DNA from: Streptomyces asoensis
GTDB lineage: Bacteria > Actinomycetota > Actinomycetes > Streptomycetales > Streptomycetaceae
Direction of reading: 5' to 3'
NCBI RefSeq assembly: GCF_013085465.1
Contig: NZ_CP049838.1
Coordinates: forward strand, 3,286,001 to 3,350,000
Length of the DNA: 64,000 nt
In this document: piece by piece, positions 26,911-34,597 of the stretch
Layout of the letters: every line of letters starts with the position of its first letter
Numbering within the stretch: position 1 is the first letter of the stretch
Program-made: the position numbers and the translations under genes
The notes under the pieces: model-generated
Told to the model about the DNA's origin: nothing
Seen by the model: only the letters and a program-made list of their open reading frames with translations
The model's database searches: none

Positions 26911-27327
26911 ATGGCAGCCCTGACCAACGGCATCTACCAGATCTCCTTCACCAACGAGCAACTCCTCACCTCGGTCGACGCCCGGCCGGGCGCGCCGCTG
27001 ATGCTCCTGCCGCAGGAGAACGGGGTCCATCAGGGGTGGAAGGTGACCGGCAAGGGCGGAAACGCCTACACCATCAGCCTCCCCGACGGGTTGATGCATG
27101 TGAGCTACGACGGCGACCCCGACATGCACGAGCCGGCCATCCTGCACCTCGAGCCCCGCGAGTGGAACCTCATCCCCGGCGAGGAGCCCGACACCTTCCA
27201 GATCGCCGTCGTGAACGCCCCCATGCGTCTGGGCCTGAGCCTGCTGCGGATCTACCCGCCGCGCGTCGCCCTGGCTCCCGAGTACGGCGACCGGTACCAG
27301 GCCTGGACCTTCAAGAACATCGGCTAG
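26911..27327 (+). CDS. Small beta-trefoil-like protein, possibly I66-type serine protease inhibitor
   Basis: This 138-residue protein has no signal peptide. The pattern NGIYQISF, NAYTISLP, EWNLIPGEEPDTFQIAVVN and YQAWTFKNIG suggests repeated beta-hairpins of a trefoil fold and resembles bacterial members of the I66 (cospin-like) inhibitor family. That assignment rests on recall of the pattern and is not certain; a ricin-type lectin is the main alternative. The ATG at 26911 follows CGGAGTG. It is a single gene with a strong terminator after it. Confidence 0.55.
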   Translation: MAALTNGIYQISFTNEQLLTSVDARPGAPLMLLPQENGVHQGWKVTGKGGNAYTISLPDGLMHVSYDGDPDMHEPAILHLEPREWNLIPGEEPDTFQIAVVNAPMRLGLSLLRIYPPRVALAPEYGDRYQAWTFKNIG

Positions 27328-27358
27328 CCCTTCCGGGCCCGAGCCGCTTCGCCACCCC

Positions 27359-27387
27359 GCCGCCTGTCGGTCCCGCCGACAGGCGGC
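27359..27387 (+). terminator. Terminator after the I66-like gene
   Basis: GCCGCCTGTCGG (27359-27370) pairs perfectly with CCGACAGGCGGC (27376-27387) over a 5-nt loop. Confidence 0.88.
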
Positions 27388-27486
27388 ACTCTTGTGTCGA
27401 CACTTGCCTTGCAAGTAACTTGACGGGACCTCATTTTGCCGAACTGACAGCCTTCCTACAGGAACCGTTTCTACGGTGTCGTGCTC

Positions 27487-28254
27487 ATGACAGACACCTC
27501 AGATGCGCGTCCCTCTGTAGCGCGCCGTACCGTACTCGTCGCCTCGGGCGCGACCGCAGCGGCCCTGGCCGTAGGCGCCGCTGCCACGCCCGAGGCCCCC
27601 ACCGCCGACGCGGCCGACACCGCCCCCGTCGCCGCCGCGGCCGTCTGCACCCTCACGAAGGAGATGACCGAAGGCCCCTACTACCTCGACGGACAGTACG
27701 TCCGCGCCGACATCACCGAGGGCAAGGCGGGCATCCCGCTGAAGCTGACCCTCACGGTCGTCGACGACGACACCTGCGTGCCCCTCTCCAACGCCCTCGT
27801 GGAGATCTGGCACGCCGACGCCCTCGGCGAGTACTCCGGCTTCGTCGGCAGCAACGGCCACAGCGAACCGGACAGCGGCACCTTCCTGCGCGGCGGCGTC
27901 CTCACGAACTCCAGCGGCGTCGCGGCGATCACCACGGTCTACCCGGGCTGGTACCGGGGCCGCTGCATCCACATCCACATCAAGGTCCACACGAACGTCA
28001 CCCTGACCTCGGACGGCTCCTTCACCGGCGGCCAGGAACTCCACACCGGTCAGCTCTTCTTCAACGAGACGATCACGACGGCCGTCGCGAGGGTCTCCCC
28101 GTACTCGACCAACACGGTCACCCGCACCACCCTCGCCCAGGACTCCATCTACGACGAGGGAGGCGCCGCTTCGGGCCTGCTGACCCTGACGGCCCTGGGC
28201 AGCTCGACGTCCTCCGGGTACGCGGGAACGCTGACGCTCGGGGTCGAGAACTGA
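27487..28254 (+). CDS. Tat-exported intradiol ring-cleavage dioxygenase-like protein (copy 1)
   Basis: This 255-residue protein has a twin-arginine signal (ARRTVLVASGATAAALAVG). The catalytic domain carries KEMTEGPYYLDG, NALVEIWHADALGEYSGF, TTVYPGWYRGRCIHIHIKVH and the C-terminal STNTVTRTTLAQDSIYDEGG. In catechol dioxygenases the Fe(III) ligands are two Tyr and two His: here the Tyr of GPYYL, Tyr in PGWY and the His pair of HIHIKVH fit. Exported members are poorly characterised. No ribosome-binding site precedes the ATG, and TACGGT lies 9 bp upstream, so the transcript may be leaderless. A GTG 6 bases earlier is possible. Confidence 0.85.
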   Translation: MTDTSDARPSVARRTVLVASGATAAALAVGAAATPEAPTADAADTAPVAAAAVCTLTKEMTEGPYYLDGQYVRADITEGKAGIPLKLTLTVVDDDTCVPLSNALVEIWHADALGEYSGFVGSNGHSEPDSGTFLRGGVLTNSSGVAAITTVYPGWYRGRCIHIHIKVHTNVTLTSDGSFTGGQELHTGQLFFNETITTAVARVSPYSTNTVTRTTLAQDSIYDEGGAASGLLTLTALGSSTSSGYAGTLTLGVEN

Positions 28255-28320
28255 CCTCGGGAGCACCCCGTACGACCCGTACGACCCGTACCGCATGACC
28301 CTCCCCTGTTCGACTGGGCG

Positions 28321-29451
28321 TCACCGCAGCCGCGGTGGCGTCCAGTCGGCGTGCCGGAGGGCGGCCCGCAGGGTCGCTCCGGAGGGCGCCAGCCACAGGG
28401 CGCCGTTGCGGAGCGCCACGGCGAGGGGGTGGGTCAGCCCGTGCCCCATCCGGCCGGCTTGGCGGGCGGCGCGGGCCACGGACCGGCTGCGCGGCCGGCG
28501 GACCGCGTCGTAGCGTCGCAGCGCGGCCGCCGTGGTGGGTTCGGTCGCGAGACAGGAGGCGAGTACGGTCGCGTCCTCCAGCGCCTGACTGGCGCCCTGC
28601 CCGAGGTTCGGGGTCATGGCGTGGGCGGCGTCGCCGAGCAGCGCGACCCGGCCGACGGTGAACGTGGGCAGAGGGGTGACCAGTTCGTGGATGTCGTGGT
28701 GCAGGACGTCCTCCGGCCGGGTCGCGTCCAGCAGCGCGGGGATGGGGTCGTGCCAGCCCTGGAAGCGCCGGCGCATCGCGGCGAGGGGGTCGGAGTGCCT
28801 GACGCCCGGCGGCGCGGTGAGCACCGCGTGCCACTCGGCCCGTCCGTCGACGAAGCGGATGTGCCCGAACTCGGCGCCCCTGCCCCAGGTCAGCTCGAGG
28901 TCGGAGGGCAGGTCGTGGAGCGGGCGCTCGGTGACGGCCCGCAGGACCGTCGAACCGCTGTAGACGGCTCCGGGGTGCCGGGGGAACAGCTCGGCGCGCA
29001 GCCGACTGTCGACACCGTCGGCGGCGACGACGAGATCGGCGTCGCCGCCCGCACCGCCGACGCCGGTCACCTCCACCCCGGTCCTCACCCACCCGGCGGG
29101 CAGTGCCTCGCGCAGGACACGGTGCAGGTCGGCGCGGAGGATGCCGACGACGGGCGTACCGAGCCGGCGCTCCAGGGCCGCGCCGTCCATCCGGGACAGC
29201 ATGCGGCCGTCGGGGGTGAGGGTGCCGCCCGTGTACACCGGCCGCACGGTGGCCCGGATCGCCTCGCCGACGCCGAGCGCGTCCAGCGCCCGCATCCCGT
29301 TGGCGTGCAGGGAGATCCCCGCGCCCACGTCGGCGAAGGCGGAGGCGCGTTCGAGGACCGTCACGTTCCAGCCGATCCGGCTCAGTCCGATCGCGGCGGC
29401 CAGCCCGCCGATGCCTCCGCCGACGACCACCGCGCTGCGACTGCGGCCCAT
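28321..29451 (-). CDS. FAD-dependent monooxygenase (salicylate-hydroxylase-like)
   Basis: This 376-residue flavoprotein has the dinucleotide fold AVVVGGGIGGLAAAIGLSRIG at the start, the DG motif VVAADGVDSRLR near residue 145, and the GD motif GRVALLGDAAHAMTPNLGQG near 265. These three mark class A aromatic hydroxylases. An earlier in-frame start at 29535 would add 28 residues before the FAD motif; the ATG at 29451 with GGGAG at 8 bases is preferred. It lies between two exported ring-cleavage dioxygenase genes, so an aromatic substrate is likely but not shown. Confidence 0.85.
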   Translation of the reverse strand: MGRSRSAVVVGGGIGGLAAAIGLSRIGWNVTVLERASAFADVGAGISLHANGMRALDALGVGEAIRATVRPVYTGGTLTPDGRMLSRMDGAALERRLGTPVVGILRADLHRVLREALPAGWVRTGVEVTGVGGAGGDADLVVAADGVDSRLRAELFPRHPGAVYSGSTVLRAVTERPLHDLPSDLELTWGRGAEFGHIRFVDGRAEWHAVLTAPPGVRHSDPLAAMRRRFQGWHDPIPALLDATRPEDVLHHDIHELVTPLPTFTVGRVALLGDAAHAMTPNLGQGASQALEDATVLASCLATEPTTAAALRRYDAVRRPRSRSVARAARQAGRMGHGLTHPLAVALRNGALWLAPSGATLRAALRHADWTPPRLR

Positions 29452-29566
29452 CCCCCACGCTCCCTCTGTCCGCCGGCGGGGCGAGCCTCCGTGCTCACCG
29501 AGGGCGGCACCGCGTGGGCCGAATTCGTGGCCCACGCGGCGAGGTGACCCGAGGGTCGGAACCGGC

Positions 29567-30217
29567 TCACTTGCCCGGGCACTCCTGCCAGGCCATGTGG
29601 TAGATCGTACTGAGGTCGCCGTCGGTCGAGTCCATGGTCATGAAGCTGACCTTGCTCGGCGACGATGTGCCCGCGTTCACCCGGAGCTCGGTGTTGATGT
29701 TGAAGTTGCGCTGAACTCCACAGGGCGCCCAGACCAGTTGGGCCCAGTCGGTGCTGTCGGTCGCCTGCCAGCTGTCGTTGTAGGAGCCGCTGAAGTTGTG
29801 GTTCTTGAACACCGTCTGCGACGAGCCCTGGAAGTAGTACGAGGCCCGCTGCACGGCGTTCGCGCCGGACTGGAGCGAGGCGTAGCCGCGGTAGTCCGCC
29901 TTGGCGATGGCGTACGTGAAGCCCGAAGGGACGTGGACGATCAGATTGAGCTGGCAGTTCTTGCGGAACGCGGTGGGGTTGGAGCCCCCGCCGACCTGGG
30001 CGAGGTAGTCGCTGTAGGTCACGGTGAAGGCGGTGTTGTCCTCGGAGACGGCGACGGCCGCCGTACCCGCGGGACAGCCGGAGCCGTTCACCGTGGCGAC
30101 ATCGATGACGATCTTGTCCGGAGGCGGGTTGTCGAACACGGGGGACGAGTTGTGCGCGGGTATCGCCGCGGTGATGAGAGCGGCGACCGCACCGCCCAGG
30201 AGCAGCCCACTTGCCAT
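29567..30217 (-). CDS. Secreted DUF4360 protein
   Basis: This 216-residue protein has a short signal-like N-terminus (ASGLLLGGAVAALITAAIPA). The mature part matches DUF4360: IVIDVATVNGSGCPAGTAAV, then DYLAQVGGG, and a cysteine pair in RKNCQLNLIVHVPSGFTYAI and WAPCGVQRNFNINTELRV. DUF4360 proteins are secreted fungal and actinobacterial proteins of unknown role. The ATG at 30217 has AAGGA about 8 bases upstream. Confidence 0.85.
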   Translation of the reverse strand: MASGLLLGGAVAALITAAIPAHNSSPVFDNPPPDKIVIDVATVNGSGCPAGTAAVAVSEDNTAFTVTYSDYLAQVGGGSNPTAFRKNCQLNLIVHVPSGFTYAIAKADYRGYASLQSGANAVQRASYYFQGSSQTVFKNHNFSGSYNDSWQATDSTDWAQLVWAPCGVQRNFNINTELRVNAGTSSPSKVSFMTMDSTDGDLSTIYHMAWQECPGK

Positions 30218-30404
30218 GATCTCTGTCCTTCGTTCGGATCGGTGGGGGGTGGATGCGCGTCCGGCTCCGCACGGCAACTCTGTGAAGAATCAATGGAGTT
30301 GCTGTGAAGAACCGGGGCGATCGCATCGTAGGGAGAGCACTGGGGCCCGCCCAGGCCGAACTCCGGCCATTCACCACGGCCCGTTCACACCCGGTCGCTC
30401 CGGG

Positions 30405-30762
30405 TCAGGACACGAGGGGCTGCTCCTCCGATTCGGCCAGCTTCACGGTGCACAGACCGCCGCGCTCGGTCGTCACGTCCACCACCTCCAGCTGGGTGCC
30501 CGGCAGCAGGATGAACTCCTCCTCGCCGGTGAACGCGGAGAAATTGCGGATGCCCACCGCCCGGACGGGCTGCACCTCGAAGAGCGTCCGCTTGCCGCGG
30601 CTGCCGAGGAACGCCCGCGCCACGCCGAACTCGGACGTGCACGAGGACACGCCCCACCAGGTCACGGTCCGTCCGAGCGGATACTGCGCACGCAGGTCCA
30701 GTGCGACACCGCGCCACAACGACCCGCTACGGGCGGGGAGTTGCGATGGTTCCAGGCGATGC
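30405..30762 (-). pseudogene. Truncated ADP-ribosyltransferase (ART family, R-S-E type), 5' end missing
   Basis: The minus strand encodes about 118 residues with the complete R-S-E catalytic signature of mono-ADP-ribosyltransferases: Arg in SGSLWRGV, Ser in WWGVSSCTSEFGVARAFLG, and the Glu-rich block IRNFSAFTGEEEFILLPG. Such enzymes move ADP-ribose from NAD to a protein. Codons up to the stop at 30405 have the high GC third positions of a working gene. Upstream of about 30760 the frame stays open to 30980, but the N-terminal ART region is not recognisable, codon use changes, and no start with a ribosome site is seen. An unusual start cannot be excluded. Confidence 0.55.
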
Positions 30763-30788
30763 TTACCCAGGGTCTCGACGCCGACGAT

Positions 30789-31119
30789 GGAACAGTCCTC
30801 GCAGAACGTGAGCGAGACCCTGAACGTGGCGCCGGCCTGCGCTGCCGCGTTCCAGGCGATCCACCGGCAGAACAGGGAGTCGCCCGGCAGTATCGCGTCG
30901 GTGGCGCTGGTCGGCATGGGCGCCCACACCGGCCGGGTACCGGCACGGGTGTGCGCCAATCTGATGTGGACGGGCCACACCTTGTTCCACGACCACCGCT
31001 TCGAGGACTACGACGACCTGCGCGACACGATCGTCGCCCAGCTCGACGACATCGAGAGCGCGCCGGCCGAGCGGCGGGTGCGCATCGCGCCGCCCAGCCG
31101 TCGTGCCGCCCGCCGCTGA
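30789..31119 (+). CDS. Possible small protein of unknown function next to the ART remnant
   Basis: This 110-residue plus-strand frame starts at ATG 30789 and has over 90 percent G/C at third codon positions and a natural composition (AAFQAIHRQNRESPGSIASV, then TLFHDHRFEDYDDLRDTIVA). The same frame further upstream looks like a shadow of the ART gene. No clear ribosome-binding site is present, so it may be the 3' part of a broken gene whose 5' part was lost at the junction near 30760-30790. I do not recognise the family. Confidence 0.4.
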
Positions 31120-31243
31120 CCGGTCTGCGTCGGCGGGATGCCCGAACTCGCGTGGAAACAGCGGCGGTTGACCGTTGCATCCCCAGGCCCCGCACAGCCC
31201 GGCATTAAGGATTTCCTCAGATACGCCCCTAACTTCACTCGAC

Positions 31244-32095
31244 ATGACGGGAAACACCGAGCACCACAACGAGACCATCAACTCCGACGACAACCAGCAG
31301 CCCGGCAAGCACCGGCTGGACAAGTCCATGAAGCGGCGCCGCGTCCTGATCGGCGGCACCGCGGTCGCCGCCGCCGGCGGACTCGCCGTCGCCGGGTTCG
31401 CCTCGGCCGACACCACGAGCGGTGAGACGGCGTCGTCCGCCGAGGCCGAGACCGCGGCCGGCACCTCCACCACCAGCGGCGTCTGCACCCTCAACGCCGA
31501 GGTCACCGAAGGCCCCTACTCCCTCGACGGCGCCCTCGTCCGCGAGGACATCAGGGAGGACAAGGAGGGCTTCGAGGTCCAGTACACCTTCACCGTGGTC
31601 GACCAGGCGAACGACTGTGCACCGCTCGCCGACGCCCTGGTCGAGATCTGGCACTGCGACGCCCTGGGCGAGTACTCCGGCTTCGTCGGCGGCAACGGAC
31701 ACCAGGAGGAGGACAACGGCACCTTCCTGCGCGGCGGGCAGCTGACCGACGCGAACGGCCAGTGCAGCATCACCTCGATATGGCCCGGCCACTACGTCTC
31801 CCGGGCCGTGCACGTCCATATGCGGGTGCACACCGAGGTGACGCTCACCGACGACTCGTACACCGGCGGCGAGGTCATCCACACCGGTCAGCTCTTCTTC
31901 GACGCCGACATCAACGAAGAGATCCAGGCCACCTCGCCGTACTCCGCGAACACCACCAAGGAGACGACCCTCGCCAACGACAGCATCTACGACGACGGGG
32001 GCGCCTCCTCCGGCCTGCTCACCCTGACCGCCCTCGGCTCCAGCGTGTCCGACGGCTACAAGGCGACGATCACCGTCGGCGTCGACTCCGCCTGA
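31244..32095 (+). CDS. Tat-exported intradiol ring-cleavage dioxygenase-like protein (copy 2)
   Basis: This 283-residue paralogue of the protein at 27487 has the order TEGPYSLDGALVREDIREDK, DALVEIWHCDALGEYSGF, SIWPGHYVSRAVHVHMRVH, then TGQLFFDADINEEI. The signal peptide MKRRRVLIGGTAVAAAGGLA is preceded by a hydrophilic N-extension of about 28 residues. One difference from copy 1 is Ser for Tyr in GPYS, beside the putative metal-ligand Tyr. No ribosome-binding site is seen; TAACTT lies 8 bp before the ATG, as expected for a leaderless transcript. A strong terminator follows. Confidence 0.85.
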   Translation: MTGNTEHHNETINSDDNQQPGKHRLDKSMKRRRVLIGGTAVAAAGGLAVAGFASADTTSGETASSAEAETAAGTSTTSGVCTLNAEVTEGPYSLDGALVREDIREDKEGFEVQYTFTVVDQANDCAPLADALVEIWHCDALGEYSGFVGGNGHQEEDNGTFLRGGQLTDANGQCSITSIWPGHYVSRAVHVHMRVHTEVTLTDDSYTGGEVIHTGQLFFDADINEEIQATSPYSANTTKETTLANDSIYDDGGASSGLLTLTALGSSVSDGYKATITVGVDSA

Positions 32096-32104
32096 TCACA
32101 CCAG

Positions 32105-32144
32105 GACGGGCCGGCGCTCCTCGGCGGAGGAGCGCCGGCCCGTC
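32105..32144. terminator. 18-bp stem terminator between dioxygenase and Rrf2 genes
   Basis: GACGGGCCGGCGCTCCTC (32105-32122) pairs perfectly with 32127-32144 over a GGCG loop. The two genes converge here. Confidence 0.92.
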
Positions 32145-32175
32145 ACCGTGTCGAGCACTACGGGTATTGCGGGTA

Positions 32176-32634
32176 TTACGGGTTCTCCCAGGCCGCCGGT
32201 TCCGCGGCCAGCGCCTGGACCGGATCCGGCAGGGCGTCCGCCGCGATGTCGGCGATCGTGACGCCCTCCAGGATCCGCCGCACATTCGCCCGCAGAGCGA
32301 TCCAGAGCGGGAGCAGGGGCTGCGCCGAGCCCGTGTAGGTCAGGCCGGTCGGGCGTTCGCCGCGTACGGACACGATCGGGCCGTCCACCGCCCGGATCAC
32401 GTCCGCGACCGTGATCGCCGCCGGGTCGCGGGCCAGCCGGTAGCCGCCGCCCCCGCCGCGCCGGCTGTCGACGATCCCGCCGCGCCGCAGGTCGCCGAGG
32501 ATCCCCTCGAGGAACTTGTGCGGAATGTCCTGCACGGCGGCGATCGACTCGGCCTTCACCGGGTCGCCGCCCTGCCGTACGGCGAGCTCCAGTACCGCCC
32601 GCACCGCATAGTCCGCCCGTGCCGAGATCCTCAT
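32176..32634 (-). CDS. Rrf2 family transcriptional regulator without cysteine ligands
   Basis: This 152-residue protein has the Rrf2 winged helix: RISARADYAVRAVLELAV at the start, IPHKFLEGILGDLRRGGIV as recognition helix and RRGGGGGYRLAR as wing. Many Rrf2 proteins (IscR, NsrR, RsrR) bind iron-sulfur clusters through three cysteines in the second half; this one has no cysteine at all, so it should sense something else. The gene is alone and converges on the dioxygenase. Confidence 0.88.
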   Translation of the reverse strand: MRISARADYAVRAVLELAVRQGGDPVKAESIAAVQDIPHKFLEGILGDLRRGGIVDSRRGGGGGYRLARDPAAITVADVIRAVDGPIVSVRGERPTGLTYTGSAQPLLPLWIALRANVRRILEGVTIADIAADALPDPVQALAAEPAAWENP

Positions 32635-32663
32635 GAGCCCATTGTGCCGTCAGCCGCCCACCG

Positions 32664-32897
32664 TCACGGGTCGGGCGTCACCCGGCGCCCGGCGCCGGAC
32701 CGTTTCTCCCGTGCCCGCAGGACCGCCCACAGCAGCGCCCACGCGGGGAGCAGGTACCACGGCAGTGGCCAGGCCGTGCGCCACCAGCCGGCGCTCGGCG
32801 AGAAGACTGCTTCGACGGCGGCGGACGCCATGGCTGCGGCCAGGGTCCAGCACAGGAGGCTTCCCGCCCACCGTGCCCCCGTGCCCGGACGGTTCAT
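32664..32897 (-). CDS. Small two-helix membrane protein, unknown function
   Basis: This 77-residue protein has two hydrophobic segments (SLLCWTLAAAMASAAVEAVF and a Trp-rich PLPWYLLPAWALLWAVL) and a basic tail. I recognise no family. It lies in the gap between the Rrf2 and arabinofuranosidase genes and reads as a plausible protein, but has little independent support. Confidence 0.45.
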   Translation of the reverse strand: MNRPGTGARWAGSLLCWTLAAAMASAAVEAVFSPSAGWWRTAWPLPWYLLPAWALLWAVLRAREKRSGAGRRVTPDP

Positions 32898-33027
32898 GCG
32901 GCCAGTGTGCCGCCGACCGAGGGGTGATCGGAAGAGATCGCCGGTCGGCAGGCCGGTCGCCCGGCCGGTTGCGCCCGACCGACCGGCGATCGCCCTCGTA
33001 CGTCCGGCCGCACCCGGCCGCTTCCGG

Positions 33028-34539
33028 TCACGCCAGCCTGATCATGTTCCACGACAGCGGCTCCAGCGTCGCCGTCAGCGCGCCGTCCGCCAGCACCGTG
33101 CCCTCGGCCGGGTGCGGGGCGACCCGCTCGGGGTCGGCGAGGGTGTTGCGGGCGTCCGGGTCGGCGTCCGCGAGCACACTGTGTTCGACGACCGACGTCA
33201 GGCCGAGGCCGGTCAGTCCGATGTGGAGGGGCAGCGCCTCGGTGCGGCTGCGGTTGACGGCGAACACGGTGACCGTGCCGTCGTCGGCGCGGACGGCGGT
33301 GGCGTGCAGGAGGTCCGCCTCGCCGTACTTGGCCGTCACGTACGTCGGTGAGTCCACCCGCACGTCGAGGACCGTGCCCCGGCCGTGCTTCGACGCCTGC
33401 GCGAACGGGAAGAACGTCGTCTGCCGCCAGGCCGGGCCGCCCGGCTCGGTGAGGATCGGCGCGATGACGTTGACGAGCTGGGCGAGACAGGCGACCGTCA
33501 CCCGGTCGGCGTGCCGCAGCAGCGCGATGAGGAGCGAGCCGAAGACGACCGCGTCCATGACGCTGTAGTTGTCCTCCAGCAGACGGGGCGCTTCCGCCCA
33601 GTCCCGCGCGCCGGAGTTCTCGATCGCGTGCCACCCCGAGATGTACCAGACGTTCCACTCGTCGAAGGAGAGGTTGATCTTCTTCTTCGACTTGAGCTTC
33701 GCGCCGATGTGGTCGCAGGTGGCGACGACGTTCTCGATGAACGACTCCATGTCCACGGCGGAGGCCAGGAAGGAGTCGACGTCGCCGTCCTGGGGCTCGT
33801 AGTAGGCGTGCAGGGAGATGTAGTCGACCAGGTCGTAGGTCTCCGCGAGGACCTTCGCCTCCCAGTCGGCGAACGTCGGCATGGACTGGCTGGAGGAGCC
33901 GCAGGCGACCAGTTCCACCGTCGGGTCGATCTGGCGCATCGCGCGGGCCGTCTCGGCGGCGAGACGGCCGTACTCCTCGGCCGTCTTGTGGCCGGTCTGC
34001 CAGGGTCCGTCCATCTCGTTGCCCAGGCACCAGAGCCGGATGTCGAACGGGTCCTTGTCGCCGTGCGCGATGCGCTGCTCCGCGAGGGTCGTGCCGGACG
34101 GGTGGTTGGCGTACTCCTGGAGCTCCAGGGTCTCGGCCACGCCTCGGGTGCCGAGGTTGACCGCCATCATCGGCTCGGCCTGCGGGCCGATCTTGCGCAG
34201 GAAGGCGATGTACTCGGAGAGACCGAAGCGGTTGGTCTCCGTCGAGCGCCAGGCCAGGTCGAGGCGGCGCGGGCGGTCCTCGGCGGGGCCGACCGAGTCC
34301 TCCCACTTGTAGCCCGAGACGAAGTTGCCGCCGGGGTAGCGGATGGCGGTGACGCCGAGTTCGCGGACCAGGTCCAGGACGTCGGTCCGCAGTCCCGCCT
34401 CGTCGGCGGACGGGTGGCCGGGCTCGAAGACGCCGGTGTAGACGCAGCGGCCGAGGTGTTCCACGAAGCTGCCGAAGAGACGGGGGTTGACTTCGCCGAT
34501 GGTGAAGGCGGGGTCGAGGGTGAGACGTGCGGTGTGCAT
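33028..34539 (-). CDS. abfA: Alpha-L-arabinofuranosidase, GH51
   Basis: This 503-residue intracellular enzyme (no signal) opens with the GH51 signature INPRLF-like GEVNPRLFGSFVEHLGRCVY. The acid/base Glu is in WCLGNEMDGPWQTGH (near residue 174) and the nucleophile Glu in NLSFDEWNVWY (near 294). GH51 enzymes release L-arabinose from arabino-oligosaccharides. The ATG at 34539 has GAAAGG upstream and is preferred over a start 51 bases earlier. The gene follows the permease gene by 58 bp on the same strand, so it is probably co-transcribed with the importer, as with abfA and araNPQ in Bacillus. Confidence 0.92.
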   Translation of the reverse strand: MHTARLTLDPAFTIGEVNPRLFGSFVEHLGRCVYTGVFEPGHPSADEAGLRTDVLDLVRELGVTAIRYPGGNFVSGYKWEDSVGPAEDRPRRLDLAWRSTETNRFGLSEYIAFLRKIGPQAEPMMAVNLGTRGVAETLELQEYANHPSGTTLAEQRIAHGDKDPFDIRLWCLGNEMDGPWQTGHKTAEEYGRLAAETARAMRQIDPTVELVACGSSSQSMPTFADWEAKVLAETYDLVDYISLHAYYEPQDGDVDSFLASAVDMESFIENVVATCDHIGAKLKSKKKINLSFDEWNVWYISGWHAIENSGARDWAEAPRLLEDNYSVMDAVVFGSLLIALLRHADRVTVACLAQLVNVIAPILTEPGGPAWRQTTFFPFAQASKHGRGTVLDVRVDSPTYVTAKYGEADLLHATAVRADDGTVTVFAVNRSRTEALPLHIGLTGLGLTSVVEHSVLADADPDARNTLADPERVAPHPAEGTVLADGALTATLEPLSWNMIRLA

Positions 34540-34597
34540 GTACGCCTTTCGAAGAGGGGGTGCTGGTCCGTTGGCGGCTGCGGAAACCATTCCGGAA

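Noticed and set aside
30304..30788. Plus-strand extension of the small frame ending at 31119
   Set aside because: This part is Ser/Arg/Thr-rich and antisense to the ART signature; only the segment after about 30789 shows coding bias.
30763..30980. N-terminal extension of the ART frame
   Set aside because: The frame is open but does not resemble ART N-terminal regions and is antisense to the better-biased plus frame.
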